Source: Ralstonia sp. ASV6 (GTDB lineage: Bacteria; Pseudomonadota; Gammaproteobacteria; Burkholderiales; Burkholderiaceae). Taken from it: a stretch of DNA of 33,421 nt. Under the pieces are notes generated by a model. It did not search any database. It saw only the letters and a list, made by a program, of their open reading frames with translations, and was not told the DNA's origin. The DNA lies in contig NZ_JAELUI010000055.1 of the NCBI RefSeq assembly GCF_016429285.1, positions 1-33,421 on the forward strand, written 5' to 3'. The position numbers and the translations under genes are program-made. Each line of letters opens with the position of its first letter. Position 1 is the first letter of the stretch. This document shows positions 1 through 8,575 of this stretch, piece by piece.

Positions 1-1
1 T

Positions 2-421
2 CACAACAAAGCGACGGTCGGGCTGGTGATGCACGCCGGTGCACGCGGTTTTGTGGGCAAGGAAGAAGAACTGTCGGAACTGGTGCGGGCCATCCGCACC
101 GTGGCGGCGGGTGGCAAGCGCCTGAATGCCACGCTGGCTGCCGAGATGGAGCGCGATGCGCTGGCCGCCGACGCGCCGGCCCCGACATCCGCAGTGGATG
201 GCAACCAGCTCTCCGCACTGGTGGACCGCCCCGAACTGAGTCCGCGTGAGCGCGAAGTGCTGCGCTGCTGTCTGGACGGCATGTCCGTGTCCGATATTGC
301 CGAGAAGTTCGCGCGCAGCATCAAGACCATCAGCTCGCAGAAGCAGTCCGCCTATCGCAAGCTGGGCATCCGTACCGATACCGAACTTTTCAAGATCAAG
401 CACGAGTTGGAGGGGCAGTGA
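2..421 (+). CDS. RcsB-like response regulator, C-terminal part (5' end outside window)
   Basis: Open from the left edge in frame 2, so the gene is partial; the phosphoacceptor half of the receiver domain lies outside. What is visible is the end of a receiver domain (GARGFVGKEEEL, then the last helix) followed at about 235-410 by a LuxR/NarL-type helix-turn-helix starting LSPREREVL. The stretch RSIKTISSQKQSAYRKLG closely resembles the DNA-recognition part of enterobacterial RcsB as I remember it, more than the NarL or BvgA versions. It would bind DNA when phosphorylated. The stop overlaps the GTG start of the following hybrid kinase (GTGA), so the two are translationally coupled and are almost certainly cognate partners. 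The family call is firm; the regulon is unknown. Confidence 0.9.
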   Translation, partial: HNKATVGLVMHAGARGFVGKEEELSELVRAIRTVAAGGKRLNATLAAEMERDALAADAPAPTSAVDGNQLSALVDRPELSPREREVLRCCLDGMSVSDIAEKFARSIKTISSQKQSAYRKLGIRTDTELFKIKHELEGQ

Positions 422-2919
422 GCTTGCGGCGGCGCCTTGCACGCTGCCTCACCGCTTGCGCTCTGGTGGTTGCCGGCTGGCCGCTCTTGGCTGCTGCGCA
501 GCAAACACCCCAGTTCACCCCGCAAGAGCGGGCCTGGATTGCGCAGCATCCGGTTGTGCGGGTTGCATACCGGGAGAATTGGAAACCCTTTGAGTATATC
601 GAGCAGGGCAAGCCGCAAGGGCTGGCGTCCAGTTATCTCGATGCGATTAGCCGTGTCAGCGGATTGCGTTTCGAGCCGGTGCCGATCAACAACTGGGCCC
701 AAAGCCGCAACGCGTTTCTCAAGGGCGAAGTCGACCTGCTGCCGAGTCTCTCCACGCTCGCTGCGTCTGATTCGCTCAAACAGCAGTTGCTGTTGACCGA
801 CCAATATTTCATGGGGGCCACGCTGGCGGTGGCGCGCGCCTCGCAGCGCACGATCTTCCATCTGAATGAACTGGACGGCATGACGGTGGCGATCATCGGC
901 GGCGGCGCTACCGAGATCCTCATGCGCGAGAAGCTGCCTCGTGCGCACCTGCTGCTGTTTGATTCGACGGATGCGGCCCTGCAGGCCGTCGCCGATGGCT
1001 CGGCCGACGTTGCCGCCGCCACCAACTACGCCGCCGAGCCGCTGTTGCGCCGGCGCTTTGCCAACGCGCTGCATGTCTCGGGTGTACTCACGGATCTGCC
1101 GGTGCCGCTGTTCATGGGCGTGCGCACGGACCAGCCGCTGCTGCGCTCGATTCTGGACAAGTCGCTACATTCGCTCACCGCGGCGGACACCGACGTCTTT
1201 GAGCGCCACTGGCTCGAAGTTGTGGACTATGGCGCGCCTTCCTACGGCTCGATCCTGCGCTATCGGGCGCGCGAGCTGGCCCTGGTGGCCGCAGCGATTG
1301 CCGGCATCCTCTTTCTGGCATGGCGTGCGCGGGTGCAGCGCCAACGCGCCGAACGCAGTGAACGCGAGAAGACCCGTTTCCTGGCCGTAATGAGCCACGA
1401 GATCCGCACGCCGATGAATGCCATCCTCTCATCGGTCGAGCTGCTGCAGCGCACGCCGCTTGACGATAGGCAGAAGCGCCTGACCGATGTGGCGACCACC
1501 GCCTCGCAGACGCTGCTGGTGCTGCTGGATGACGTGCTCGACATCTCCAAGCTGGAAGCCCAGCGGGTCGAGCTTGAACTGCTGCCCACGCCGATCCTGC
1601 CTTGGATCAACGATGCCCTGGACGTGGTGCGCTGGCGTGCCGAACGCAAGGGTCTGGCGCTCACGTTCATGAGCGGTGTCGATCCGTCTCTGTGTCTGCG
1701 GATCGATCCGACACGCACGCGGCAGATCCTGCTGAACCTGTTGTCCAACGCGGTCAAGTTCACCGAGCACGGCGGGGTGACGGTACGCATGTCCTACGTG
1801 CCGGCAGCCAAGCGGGGCGCGGCGAGTACGCTCACGATCGACGTGGCCGATACGGGCGTCGGCATTGCGCAGAAAGATCAGCGCACCATCTTCAAAGCGT
1901 TCCAGCAGGCTGACTCCAGCACCACGCGGCGCTTTGGCGGCACGGGGCTGGGCCTGTCCATTTCTCGCGAACTCGTGCGCCTGATGCGCGGCAGGATCGA
2001 AGTGCAGAGCACGCCGGGGGCGGGCACGGTCTTTACCGTCATCCTGCCAGCCGAGGTGGCGACCATGGAGGAGGCGCAAGCCGCGGCGGCACGCCCCGTT
2101 ACCGATGCGCGCACCACCACGATCGCGCCCGAACCTGTCGGGTTGCCCGATGCCGAGCCGCAAACGGCGCCGCCTCAGACGGTGTCGGTGACAGCGCAAA
2201 CCGGCAAGCCGCGCCCGCGCGTGCTCGTGGTCGACGATCAACCCACCAACCTGATGGTGATCGAAGACCAATTGCACACGCTCGGCTGCGATGTCGAACT
2301 CGCCGCTGACGGCGCGCAGGCCCTGGAGAAGGCTGCGGCGCAGACGTTCGATCTCATCCTGATGGACTGCTACCTGCCGGATATTGACGGCTATGCGGTC
2401 ACGGCGCGCATTCGCTCGCGCGAGGCCGGTGCCGGCACGCATACGCCCATCCTCGCCATTTCCGCCGCGGTGGATGAGGAGCACCAGCAGCGCGTGATGG
2501 AAAGCGGCATGGACGGCATGCTGACCAAGCCCATCCGCCTGGATGCGCTGCGCGACATGATCGATCTATGGTGCGATGTCGCCGGCAGCGACGACAGCCA
2601 GAACACGCTGCGCGCGGTCACACCCGCCCTGGCTGGGGAAGACCGCGATCTCTGGTCGATCTATCTGGATTCGCTGGATGACGATCTGGAAAGCCTGGCC
2701 CACGCGCTGGATGCGCGCGACCCGACCGCAGCGCGCTACGTGGCGCACCGGATCAAGGGCGCGGCGCTGACGGTGGAGCAGGCCGCGATTGCCGAGCGCG
2801 CGCGCGTGCTTGAGGCGGCGCTGGCGCAGGCCGGCGCGATTCCGGCTGATGCCCCCGCAGCGCTGGCCGAACTGCGCAGCCAGCGCGACCAACTCCGCGC
2901 CGATAGCACCGTCGGCTGA
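418..2919 (+). CDS. BvgS/EvgS-like hybrid sensor histidine kinase with HPt domain
   Basis: An 833-residue, inner-membrane, unorthodox kinase. In order: signal/anchor segment 1-27; one periplasmic solute-binding (SBP_bac_3, Venus-flytrap) domain about 40-265; membrane helix about 287-303; short linker; HisKA with H-box MSHEIRTPMN (His327); HATPase with N-box Asn444, DTGVGI at 478-483 and GGTGLGL at 507-513; receiver with Asp606/607, phosphoacceptor Asp650 and Lys704; and a C-terminal HPt domain (AHRIKGAAL, His777). This gives a complete His-Asp-His relay ending on the upstream response regulator. BvgS and EvgS usually have two flytrap domains and BvgS also a PAS domain; here there is one flytrap and no PAS. 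The GTG start is chosen because it overlaps the upstream stop by 4 bases and has GGAGGGG just before it. The ligand is not predictable. Confidence 0.95.
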   Translation: MSLRRRLARCLTACALVVAGWPLLAAAQQTPQFTPQERAWIAQHPVVRVAYRENWKPFEYIEQGKPQGLASSYLDAISRVSGLRFEPVPINNWAQSRNAFLKGEVDLLPSLSTLAASDSLKQQLLLTDQYFMGATLAVARASQRTIFHLNELDGMTVAIIGGGATEILMREKLPRAHLLLFDSTDAALQAVADGSADVAAATNYAAEPLLRRRFANALHVSGVLTDLPVPLFMGVRTDQPLLRSILDKSLHSLTAADTDVFERHWLEVVDYGAPSYGSILRYRARELALVAAAIAGILFLAWRARVQRQRAERSEREKTRFLAVMSHEIRTPMNAILSSVELLQRTPLDDRQKRLTDVATTASQTLLVLLDDVLDISKLEAQRVELELLPTPILPWINDALDVVRWRAERKGLALTFMSGVDPSLCLRIDPTRTRQILLNLLSNAVKFTEHGGVTVRMSYVPAAKRGAASTLTIDVADTGVGIAQKDQRTIFKAFQQADSSTTRRFGGTGLGLSISRELVRLMRGRIEVQSTPGAGTVFTVILPAEVATMEEAQAAAARPVTDARTTTIAPEPVGLPDAEPQTAPPQTVSVTAQTGKPRPRVLVVDDQPTNLMVIEDQLHTLGCDVELAADGAQALEKAAAQTFDLILMDCYLPDIDGYAVTARIRSREAGAGTHTPILAISAAVDEEHQQRVMESGMDGMLTKPIRLDALRDMIDLWCDVAGSDDSQNTLRAVTPALAGEDRDLWSIYLDSLDDDLESLAHALDARDPTAARYVAHRIKGAALTVEQAAIAERARVLEAALAQAGAIPADAPAALAELRSQRDQLRADSTVG

Positions 2920-2950
2920 CCCGTCCTGCCGTTTGCTGTGCGCAGCGCGC

Positions 2951-3448
2951 TCAGGCGTTGTGCAGTACGCGCAGCAGCAGGTTTTCCAGTTGCTTGACCT
3001 CGGTTTGCGAGAACCCGCGCAGCAAGTGGTTCAGCACATCGATGATCAAGGGCCGGATCTCCGGATACAGCGCGCGGCCTTGCTCCGTGAGCGTGACCAC
3101 CACCGAACGGCGATCGGCATCGCTCGGTGCACGCTTCACGATGTTCTTCTTCTCGAGCCGATCGATCAGCCGCGTCATCGCACCCGGATCGTAGTGCAGC
3201 AGGCGCGAGAGTTCGGCCGGTGTGGTCGCCAGGTCTTCGGCCAGATAGATGACCACCATCCACTGCGCGGCGGTCAGATCAATCGATGCCAGTGCACTAT
3301 CGATATGCGTCACCAGCGCATGCCGGACCCGATGCACGAGTCGGCCGACGTTGGTGTCGCGATCCATGGTGTCGACCTGATAGGCGCCTTCGCCCGTGCC
3401 GCCGCCCATGGCGGTGGCCTCTGGTGGAGTTTGTACGTCGGTGTTCAT
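2951..3448 (-). CDS. MarR-family transcriptional regulator
   Basis: A 165-residue protein with the MarR winged helix-turn-helix: helices from about 57 (LTAAQWMVVIYLAE), recognition region DPGAMTRLIDRLEKKN (88-103), and the family's wing signature DADRRSVVVTLTEQG (110-124). MarR dimers usually repress their own promoter and a neighbouring gene, and are released by small aromatic ligands or oxidation. The ATG at 3448 is preferred over the longer reading because GGGGAG sits a few bases upstream and the extra N-terminal residues look non-coding. It is divergent from the SDR gene with about 280 bases between them, the classic arrangement for a MarR target. It converges on the hybrid kinase with 31 bases between stops. 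The ligand is unknown. Confidence 0.93.
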   Translation of the reverse strand: MNTDVQTPPEATAMGGGTGEGAYQVDTMDRDTNVGRLVHRVRHALVTHIDSALASIDLTAAQWMVVIYLAEDLATTPAELSRLLHYDPGAMTRLIDRLEKKNIVKRAPSDADRRSVVVTLTEQGRALYPEIRPLIIDVLNHLLRGFSQTEVKQLENLLLRVLHNA

Positions 3449-3732
3449 GGTGATGCTCCCCGTTCTGCCGGTGATCCGGCTTGTAAGGCGCGCCATGCGT
3501 TCCCGTAACGCGGAGCGTGCTTCATTGCACACTAATCGGCGCTTGCCCAGGCCGTCAAGCCGGGATCGACACCAAGGCCGATCGTCAAATCACATTGGAT
3601 ATCGCTGCAAAACGATTGCGGCTGCCAAGGGGTGCGGTGGTTCGTATCATGGTTGAAACGTCAGGGCCGCAGCGGGTTCAACCCAAGTGGCGTGACGTGC
3701 TCGTTCTCCTCCAAATTCCCTTTTCTATTGCC

Positions 3733-4521
3733 ATGAACCTCCACCTTCAGAACAAGCTTGCCCTCGTCACCGGCTCCACCAAGGGCATCGGTCATGCCAT
3801 TGCTGTAGCACTGGCTGCCGAAGGCGCCCGCGTCATCGTCAACGGCCGTACCGAAGCCTCGGTGGCCGATGCCATCAGCCGCCTACGTGCCGAGGTGCCT
3901 GACGCCCAAGTCGAGTCCTTTGCCGGAGATTTGTCTGCCCCCGAACAGGTGGCGGCACTGCTCGCCCGTTATCCCAAGGTCGACGTGCTCGTCAACAACC
4001 TCGGCATCTTCGACCCCAAGCCATTTGAAGAGATTGACGATGCCGAATGGCAGCGCTTCTTCAACGTCAACGTGATGAGCGGCGTGCGGCTCTCGCGTGC
4101 CTACCTGGGTGCAATGAAGGCGCAGAACTGGGGCCGCATCATCTTCATCAGCAGCGAGAGCGGCGTGCAGATTCCGGCCGAGATGATCCACTACGGCGTG
4201 ACGAAGACGGCGCTGCTGGGCCTCTCGCGCGGGCTGGCCGAAGTGACCGCTGGCACCGCCGTCACCGTGAATGCGGTGCTGCCAGGGCCGACGCGGTCTG
4301 AAGGCGTGGATGAATTCGTGGGCAAGCTTTCGGGTGGCCAGAGCTTCGAAGCGTTCGAGAAGACGTTCTTCGAGACCGCGCGGCCCACTTCGCTCATCAA
4401 GCGCTTTGCCACGCCGCAGGAAGTGGCGAACCTGGTTGCCTATGTTGCCAGTCCGCTGTCGGCCGCCACCACGGGTGCAGCGCTGCGTGTGGATGGCGGG
4501 GTGGTGAAGTCGGCATTCTAG
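3733..4521 (+). CDS. SDR-family NAD(P)-dependent oxidoreductase
   Basis: A 262-residue classical short-chain dehydrogenase/reductase with a Rossmann fold. Visible are the cofactor motif TGSTKGIG (13-20), the structural motif NNLG (88-91, usually NNAG), and the active site Ser141, Tyr154 and Lys158 (YGVTK). The C-terminal 'RVDGG' end is typical of FabG-like members. Length matches the family. The ATG at 3733 is chosen because upstream in-frame sequence does not resemble SDRs; no strong ribosome binding site is visible. It is probably controlled by the divergent MarR regulator. The substrate cannot be read from sequence; a FabG role is unlikely because no fatty-acid genes are nearby. Confidence 0.93.
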   Translation: MNLHLQNKLALVTGSTKGIGHAIAVALAAEGARVIVNGRTEASVADAISRLRAEVPDAQVESFAGDLSAPEQVAALLARYPKVDVLVNNLGIFDPKPFEEIDDAEWQRFFNVNVMSGVRLSRAYLGAMKAQNWGRIIFISSESGVQIPAEMIHYGVTKTALLGLSRGLAEVTAGTAVTVNAVLPGPTRSEGVDEFVGKLSGGQSFEAFEKTFFETARPTSLIKRFATPQEVANLVAYVASPLSAATTGAALRVDGGVVKSAF

Positions 4522-4562
4522 GCTGCGTTTTCCGGTGACACCGTCGTCGGCTGCTCGCTGCG

Positions 4563-4604
4563 CATCGCCCGCCGTGTGTTGCCAAGACAACTCGACGGGC
4601 GATG
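4563..4604. promoter_or_regulatory. Inverted repeat between the SDR and PelA-like genes
   Basis: CATCGCCCG at 4563-4571 is exactly complementary to CGGGCGATG at 4596-4604, with a 24-base loop. It lies about 40 bases after the SDR stop and 75 before the PelA-like start. There is no T-run, so it is either a weak terminator for the SDR gene or a leader/operator element of the next gene. Confidence 0.35.
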
Positions 4605-4679
4605 TGCAGCGACCAAGAAACGTTGCAATCGCACGCCAGCCCGACACAATGGAAGCAGGATCAATGCTTGAGGATCGGG

Positions 4680-7424
4680 ATGCAGAGCAGGCGGGCGGTG
4701 AGGAGCAATCGGCAATGGCGTTGGTCCGCATGGCTAGGTGCCGTTGCGTTGGCGTGTGGGGCTGCTGTCGCGCACGCGCAGCCCACCAGCCCTGATCCGC
4801 AGATCGCCTTCTATTACAGCCGCGATGTACCGGCCCCCGAACTGCAGGCCTTTGACTGGGTGGTGCTCGATCCGGTGGCAGCCGGCACCTTCGACCCGAA
4901 GCAGTCATCGCCCACGTTGTGGCTCGCGCGCGTTGATTTGACACAGCAGGTGGAGGCGATGCGCGACAGCACATGGCCGGCCAACGTGCTCGATCACGTG
5001 TTTGCGCCGTTGCTTGCGCAGGGCTATCAGGGGTTCCTGCTCGATGGGCTCGATACGCTGGCGGCCAAGACCCCGAATGCCGACAGCACGGTGTCGGCAC
5101 TGGTGCAGGCGCTGCATGCGCGTGCCCCGCAGGCCAAGCTCCTGGCGGGCGGCACCGCGTGGCTCGATACGCTGGCGCCGCAGTTGTCCGGCGTGGTCAC
5201 GCCCGGCCTTGTGCGTGAGCGCATCGGCGGCGAAGGCCTGCAAGATGTGAGCGATGCTGATCGCACTGCCCGCGTTGCCACGCTGCGCAGCATTGGCGCG
5301 CAGTACCATCTGCCCGCCGTTGCGCTGGACTATTGCGCCAGCTACGACCGCACCTGCCTGCGCGAGACCGCCAATGTGGCGCGTGCCGCGGGCGTCACCA
5401 GCTACGCCACCACACCCGGCGTGGATTTCATCGGCATCGGTCGCCTGGAGGTCATGCCGCGCCGTGTGCTGCTGGTCGAGCCACAAGAGCCGGGCACCAG
5501 TGCCAATACAGCGCCGTCGGTCCTGTATCTGGCCATGCCGATCAACTACCTTGGCTATCGCGTTGAATTTGCTGACGCCTACAAGCCGCTCCCGCCTGTC
5601 ACACCCGATCGCTACGCAGGTGTCGTTACTTGGTTTGATGCCAACGCACCGCGCCCGGGCGCCTGGGCATCCTGGCTTCGGCGTGCCGTGGGCGCCGGCG
5701 TGCGCGTGGCGATGTTCAACCAGTTCGGCATGAGCATGGATGCGTCGATGGCGCAGACGCTTGGCCTGAAGACCGTACCGGGTACGCCGCAGGGGCCGCT
5801 CTCCATCGTTTCGCGCGACCCGATGATCGGCTTCGAGCTGCAGCCGCATCCGGATCGGCGGACCGCCGTGGGGGTGCAGGTGGACCCAAGCGTGGCCGGC
5901 ATGCAATCGTTGCTGCGCCTGTCGGCGGGCAGCTATACCTATGACGCGGCGGCCATCACGCCGTGGGGCGGTTACGTACTGCAGCCGTTCGGTGTGTTCC
6001 GCATGCCCGACGTGGACCAGGCGCGCTGGGTGATCCAGCCGCTGGATTTCCTGCGCCGCGCACTGGCGTTGCCGGCCATGCCGGTGCCCGACACCACCAC
6101 CGAGAACGGCCGCCGCCTGATGACCGTGCATATCGACGGCGACGGGTTTGCCTCGCGTACGGAGTTCCCACCGGGCGAGTTCTCGGGCCAAGCACTGCTG
6201 CGCGAGATCTTCGAGCGCTACAAGGTGCCGACCACCGTGTCGATCATCGAGGGCGAGGTAGCGTCCGACGGCATGTATCCCAAGCTCACGTCGCAGTTGG
6301 AGCCCATCGCGCGCGCCATCTTCGCGCAGCCGTATGTGGAGCTGGCAAGCCACACGTTCTCGCACCCGTTCAACTGGCTGCGTACGACCAACCCGCCCGA
6401 GCCGCCATACGACAAGGCACCAGAAGGCACCGATTCTTTCGCACTGAACATCCCCAACTACCGTTTCAGCTTCGACCGCGAGATCGCGGGCTCCATCAGC
6501 TACATCAACACGAAGCTGGCGCCTGCGGGCAAGCGTGTGGAGGTGCTGCTGTGGAGCGGCAACGGCCAGGTGCCGCCGATTGCGGTGCAGAAGGCCACCG
6601 AGGCCGGCGTGCTCAACATGAACGGCGGCGACACGTACATCACACGCTCCAACCCGAGCTGGACGGCTGTGGCGCCGCTGGGTGTGGACAAGGGCAATGG
6701 CCTGTTCCAGGTGTTCGCGCCCGAGCAGAACGAGAACATCTATACCAACCTCTGGCACGGCCCGTACTATGGCTTCTCGCGCGCCATCGAAACGTTCGAG
6801 CTGACCGACAAGCCTTATCGCTTCAAGCCGATCGGGATCTACTACCACATGTATTCCGGCACCAAGCTCGCCTCGCTGAGCGCGCTGCGACAGGTGTACG
6901 ACTGGGCGCTCACACAACCGGTCATGCCCATCTACGCATCGGACTACATCCACAAGGTGCTCGATTTCCGCAGCTTTGCCGTCGCGCGTGATGGCGACGC
7001 CTGGGTGGTGCGCGGCAACGGTGATCTCCGAACCGTGCGCTGGGCTGGCGCCGGCGCACCGCGCCTGGCCGATGCACGTGACGTAGCGGGCTACGCGGCA
7101 GGCCCGGGTGGCACCTACATCCACCTGACCAGCGGCTCGGCGCGCTTCACGCTGGACAGCGCCCAGCAAACGCAGCCCTACGTGCGCGATGCCAGTGGTC
7201 GGCTGTCGAACTGGCAGCGCAGTGCGGATGGCCGTTCGCTGTCTGTCGACGTGGCGGGCTATACGCGTCCGTTCATCCGCTTTGCCAACGCCGCGCGTTG
7301 CCGCGCCACCGTGGATGGCCGCGAGGTGACCGGCACGCACGGCGCCGACTGGCGCATTGACCTGGGTGCGGGCAACCCGGCCAAGCTGGTGCCGCAGCGC
7401 GTGGAGCTGACCTGCGGCGCGTAG
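4680..7424 (+). CDS. PelA-like bifunctional GH114 glycoside hydrolase / polysaccharide deacetylase
   Basis: A 914-residue secreted protein (P. aeruginosa PelA is about 948). The signal peptide ends near residue 33 (AHA). Residues about 40-275 match the GH114 barrel (GFLLDGLDT around Asp122; ALDYCASYD around Asp217). A Rossmann-like middle domain spans about 280-420. The deacetylase domain carries TVHIDGDGF (Asp486, Asp488) and the zinc motif ASHTFSHPF (His558, His562), and a beta-rich C-terminus runs to the end. In Pel biosynthesis PelA N-deacetylates and cleaves the GalNAc-rich polymer in the periplasm. The ATG at 4680 is chosen for GAGGA five bases upstream and a clean signal peptide. No pelB-G genes are in the window, so this may be an orphan paralogue. 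It converges with the alginate-lyase-like gene with 7 bases between stops. Confidence 0.88.
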   Translation: MQSRRAVRSNRQWRWSAWLGAVALACGAAVAHAQPTSPDPQIAFYYSRDVPAPELQAFDWVVLDPVAAGTFDPKQSSPTLWLARVDLTQQVEAMRDSTWPANVLDHVFAPLLAQGYQGFLLDGLDTLAAKTPNADSTVSALVQALHARAPQAKLLAGGTAWLDTLAPQLSGVVTPGLVRERIGGEGLQDVSDADRTARVATLRSIGAQYHLPAVALDYCASYDRTCLRETANVARAAGVTSYATTPGVDFIGIGRLEVMPRRVLLVEPQEPGTSANTAPSVLYLAMPINYLGYRVEFADAYKPLPPVTPDRYAGVVTWFDANAPRPGAWASWLRRAVGAGVRVAMFNQFGMSMDASMAQTLGLKTVPGTPQGPLSIVSRDPMIGFELQPHPDRRTAVGVQVDPSVAGMQSLLRLSAGSYTYDAAAITPWGGYVLQPFGVFRMPDVDQARWVIQPLDFLRRALALPAMPVPDTTTENGRRLMTVHIDGDGFASRTEFPPGEFSGQALLREIFERYKVPTTVSIIEGEVASDGMYPKLTSQLEPIARAIFAQPYVELASHTFSHPFNWLRTTNPPEPPYDKAPEGTDSFALNIPNYRFSFDREIAGSISYINTKLAPAGKRVEVLLWSGNGQVPPIAVQKATEAGVLNMNGGDTYITRSNPSWTAVAPLGVDKGNGLFQVFAPEQNENIYTNLWHGPYYGFSRAIETFELTDKPYRFKPIGIYYHMYSGTKLASLSALRQVYDWALTQPVMPIYASDYIHKVLDFRSFAVARDGDAWVVRGNGDLRTVRWAGAGAPRLADARDVAGYAAGPGGTYIHLTSGSARFTLDSAQQTQPYVRDASGRLSNWQRSADGRSLSVDVAGYTRPFIRFANAARCRATVDGREVTGTHGADWRIDLGAGNPAKLVPQRVELTCGA

Positions 7425-7431
7425 CGCGGCG

Positions 7432-8391
7432 CTAAGGCAACGTCACGCCCCACGCCTGTGTGACGTTGCCGCCCAGTCGCCATTCATGGAAAGCGCGCCG
7501 TGCCGCAATCAGCGTTGGCAGACGCGAGTCGTGCTGGCTGGCGTAGTAGGGCTCCATCCACGACAGCTCGTCCTGGAAAGTCCACGGAAACAGGTCTTGC
7601 TTGATGGGGCTTACGGCGCGGAAGCTGTCCGGGTCCTGCACCGCGCGCGTGACCAGGTCTGCCAGTCGGCCGATCGCGTGCTGGTTTTCGGCATACAGGT
7701 TGATATTGCGAGGCCTGACCAGCTCGGCCGCGAATACCAGGGGTAGCAGCGCGAACGTGTGGTAGTGCAGTGCGCGATTGCCACGCTTGAGCTCGCGCTG
7801 CAGTTCACCGTGCGGGCCGATGTCGCGGATGCCTTCACGCACGCGGGCGACGCCATCGTCCACCAGGTCACCCCGACGTGCCACCGTGCCGATGGCAACC
7901 AGGTTGAGCCCGGCCCAGTAGGTCAGGTTGTTGTGCAGGCTGTTGATCTCTTGCGCATCGCGTGTGGCCATGGCGATGCGGGTTAGCCAGTTGTCGATGA
8001 TGGCGGCGCGCGACGCATCGAGGCGCCCAAGCTTTTGCGCACGCATGCGTACCAGCGCGAAATCTGTCCCTGCCCACGAGCGTTCGTAGTAGCCCTGGTA
8101 GCCGGTGATCGGCCCCATCAACGCGTCGCCCTGCGCCCAGCCCTCAAGCAGATCGATCGTGCAGGCCCAGTCGCCGGCCTCCGCGGCCTTGTTGAGCCGG
8201 TCGATGTAGGCGCGCATCGGCTTGACGGCTTGCTGGTACCCGGCCGGATCGTCGTAGAAACCGGGTGGGTCGATGGTGTGCTCGGCAGGCGGTACCACGC
8301 AGGCGGCCTGGGCGGTCGGCATCGCGCACAGCAAGGCTGCGGCGGTGAATGCGAAGGTGATGCCGTGGCATAGCGGCTGGAGAATGCGCAT
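7432..8391 (-). CDS. Alginate lyase-superfamily (PL5/AlgL-like) periplasmic protein, catalytic His absent
   Basis: A 319-residue protein with a signal peptide (cleavage near residue 29, AQA-A), matching the alpha/alpha-toroid alginate lyases. The motif around 153-159 is HNNLTYW, where AlgL/A1-III proteins have NNHxYW, so the catalytic His position (His192 in Sphingomonas A1-III) is Leu156 here. The partner residues look kept: Asn155, Arg203 and Tyr210 (KRGNRALHYH) at the expected spacings of 47 and 7. The local reading CAC AAC AAC CTG ACC TAC TGG leaves no obvious frame error. It may be a lyase using another base, a different uronate polymer lyase, or a binding protein. The start at 8391 is chosen for the signal peptide; the ribosome site is weak. 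Confidence 0.85.
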   Translation of the reverse strand: MRILQPLCHGITFAFTAAALLCAMPTAQAACVVPPAEHTIDPPGFYDDPAGYQQAVKPMRAYIDRLNKAAEAGDWACTIDLLEGWAQGDALMGPITGYQGYYERSWAGTDFALVRMRAQKLGRLDASRAAIIDNWLTRIAMATRDAQEINSLHNNLTYWAGLNLVAIGTVARRGDLVDDGVARVREGIRDIGPHGELQRELKRGNRALHYHTFALLPLVFAAELVRPRNINLYAENQHAIGRLADLVTRAVQDPDSFRAVSPIKQDLFPWTFQDELSWMEPYYASQHDSRLPTLIAARRAFHEWRLGGNVTQAWGVTLP

Positions 8392-8473
8392 GTCGTGTCT
8401 TGGCTCGTGTTGGGCGGAAGGGAGCGGCCAGAGCATTCTAGGCGGGTGGCCGCCCGCTGTCCGGTGCGTCGGA

Positions 8474-8497
8474 CATTGTCTGATTTTTCGGACAATG
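8474..8497. promoter_or_regulatory. Inverted repeat in the divergent AlgL-like/MCP promoter region
   Basis: CATTGTC (8474-8480) and GACAATG (8491-8497) are exact complements separated by 10 bases. The same segment holds TCGGACA twice in direct orientation (8469-8475, 8488-8494). It sits between two divergent starts (8391 and 8576), so it is a plausible operator for either gene. No protein is assigned. Confidence 0.4.
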
Positions 8498-8575
8498 ACG
8501 ACTGTTAAACGTTTGCGCTCAAGCTTTTCGCCGGTGATCCGTTGTTAACCCGACTGTCGATCACCAGGAAAAAGT

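Noticed and set aside
4905-7340. An 811-residue open frame antisense to the PelA-like gene
   Set aside because: It is a shadow frame: low-complexity Arg/His-rich translation with no recognisable domains, as expected opposite a GC-rich gene.
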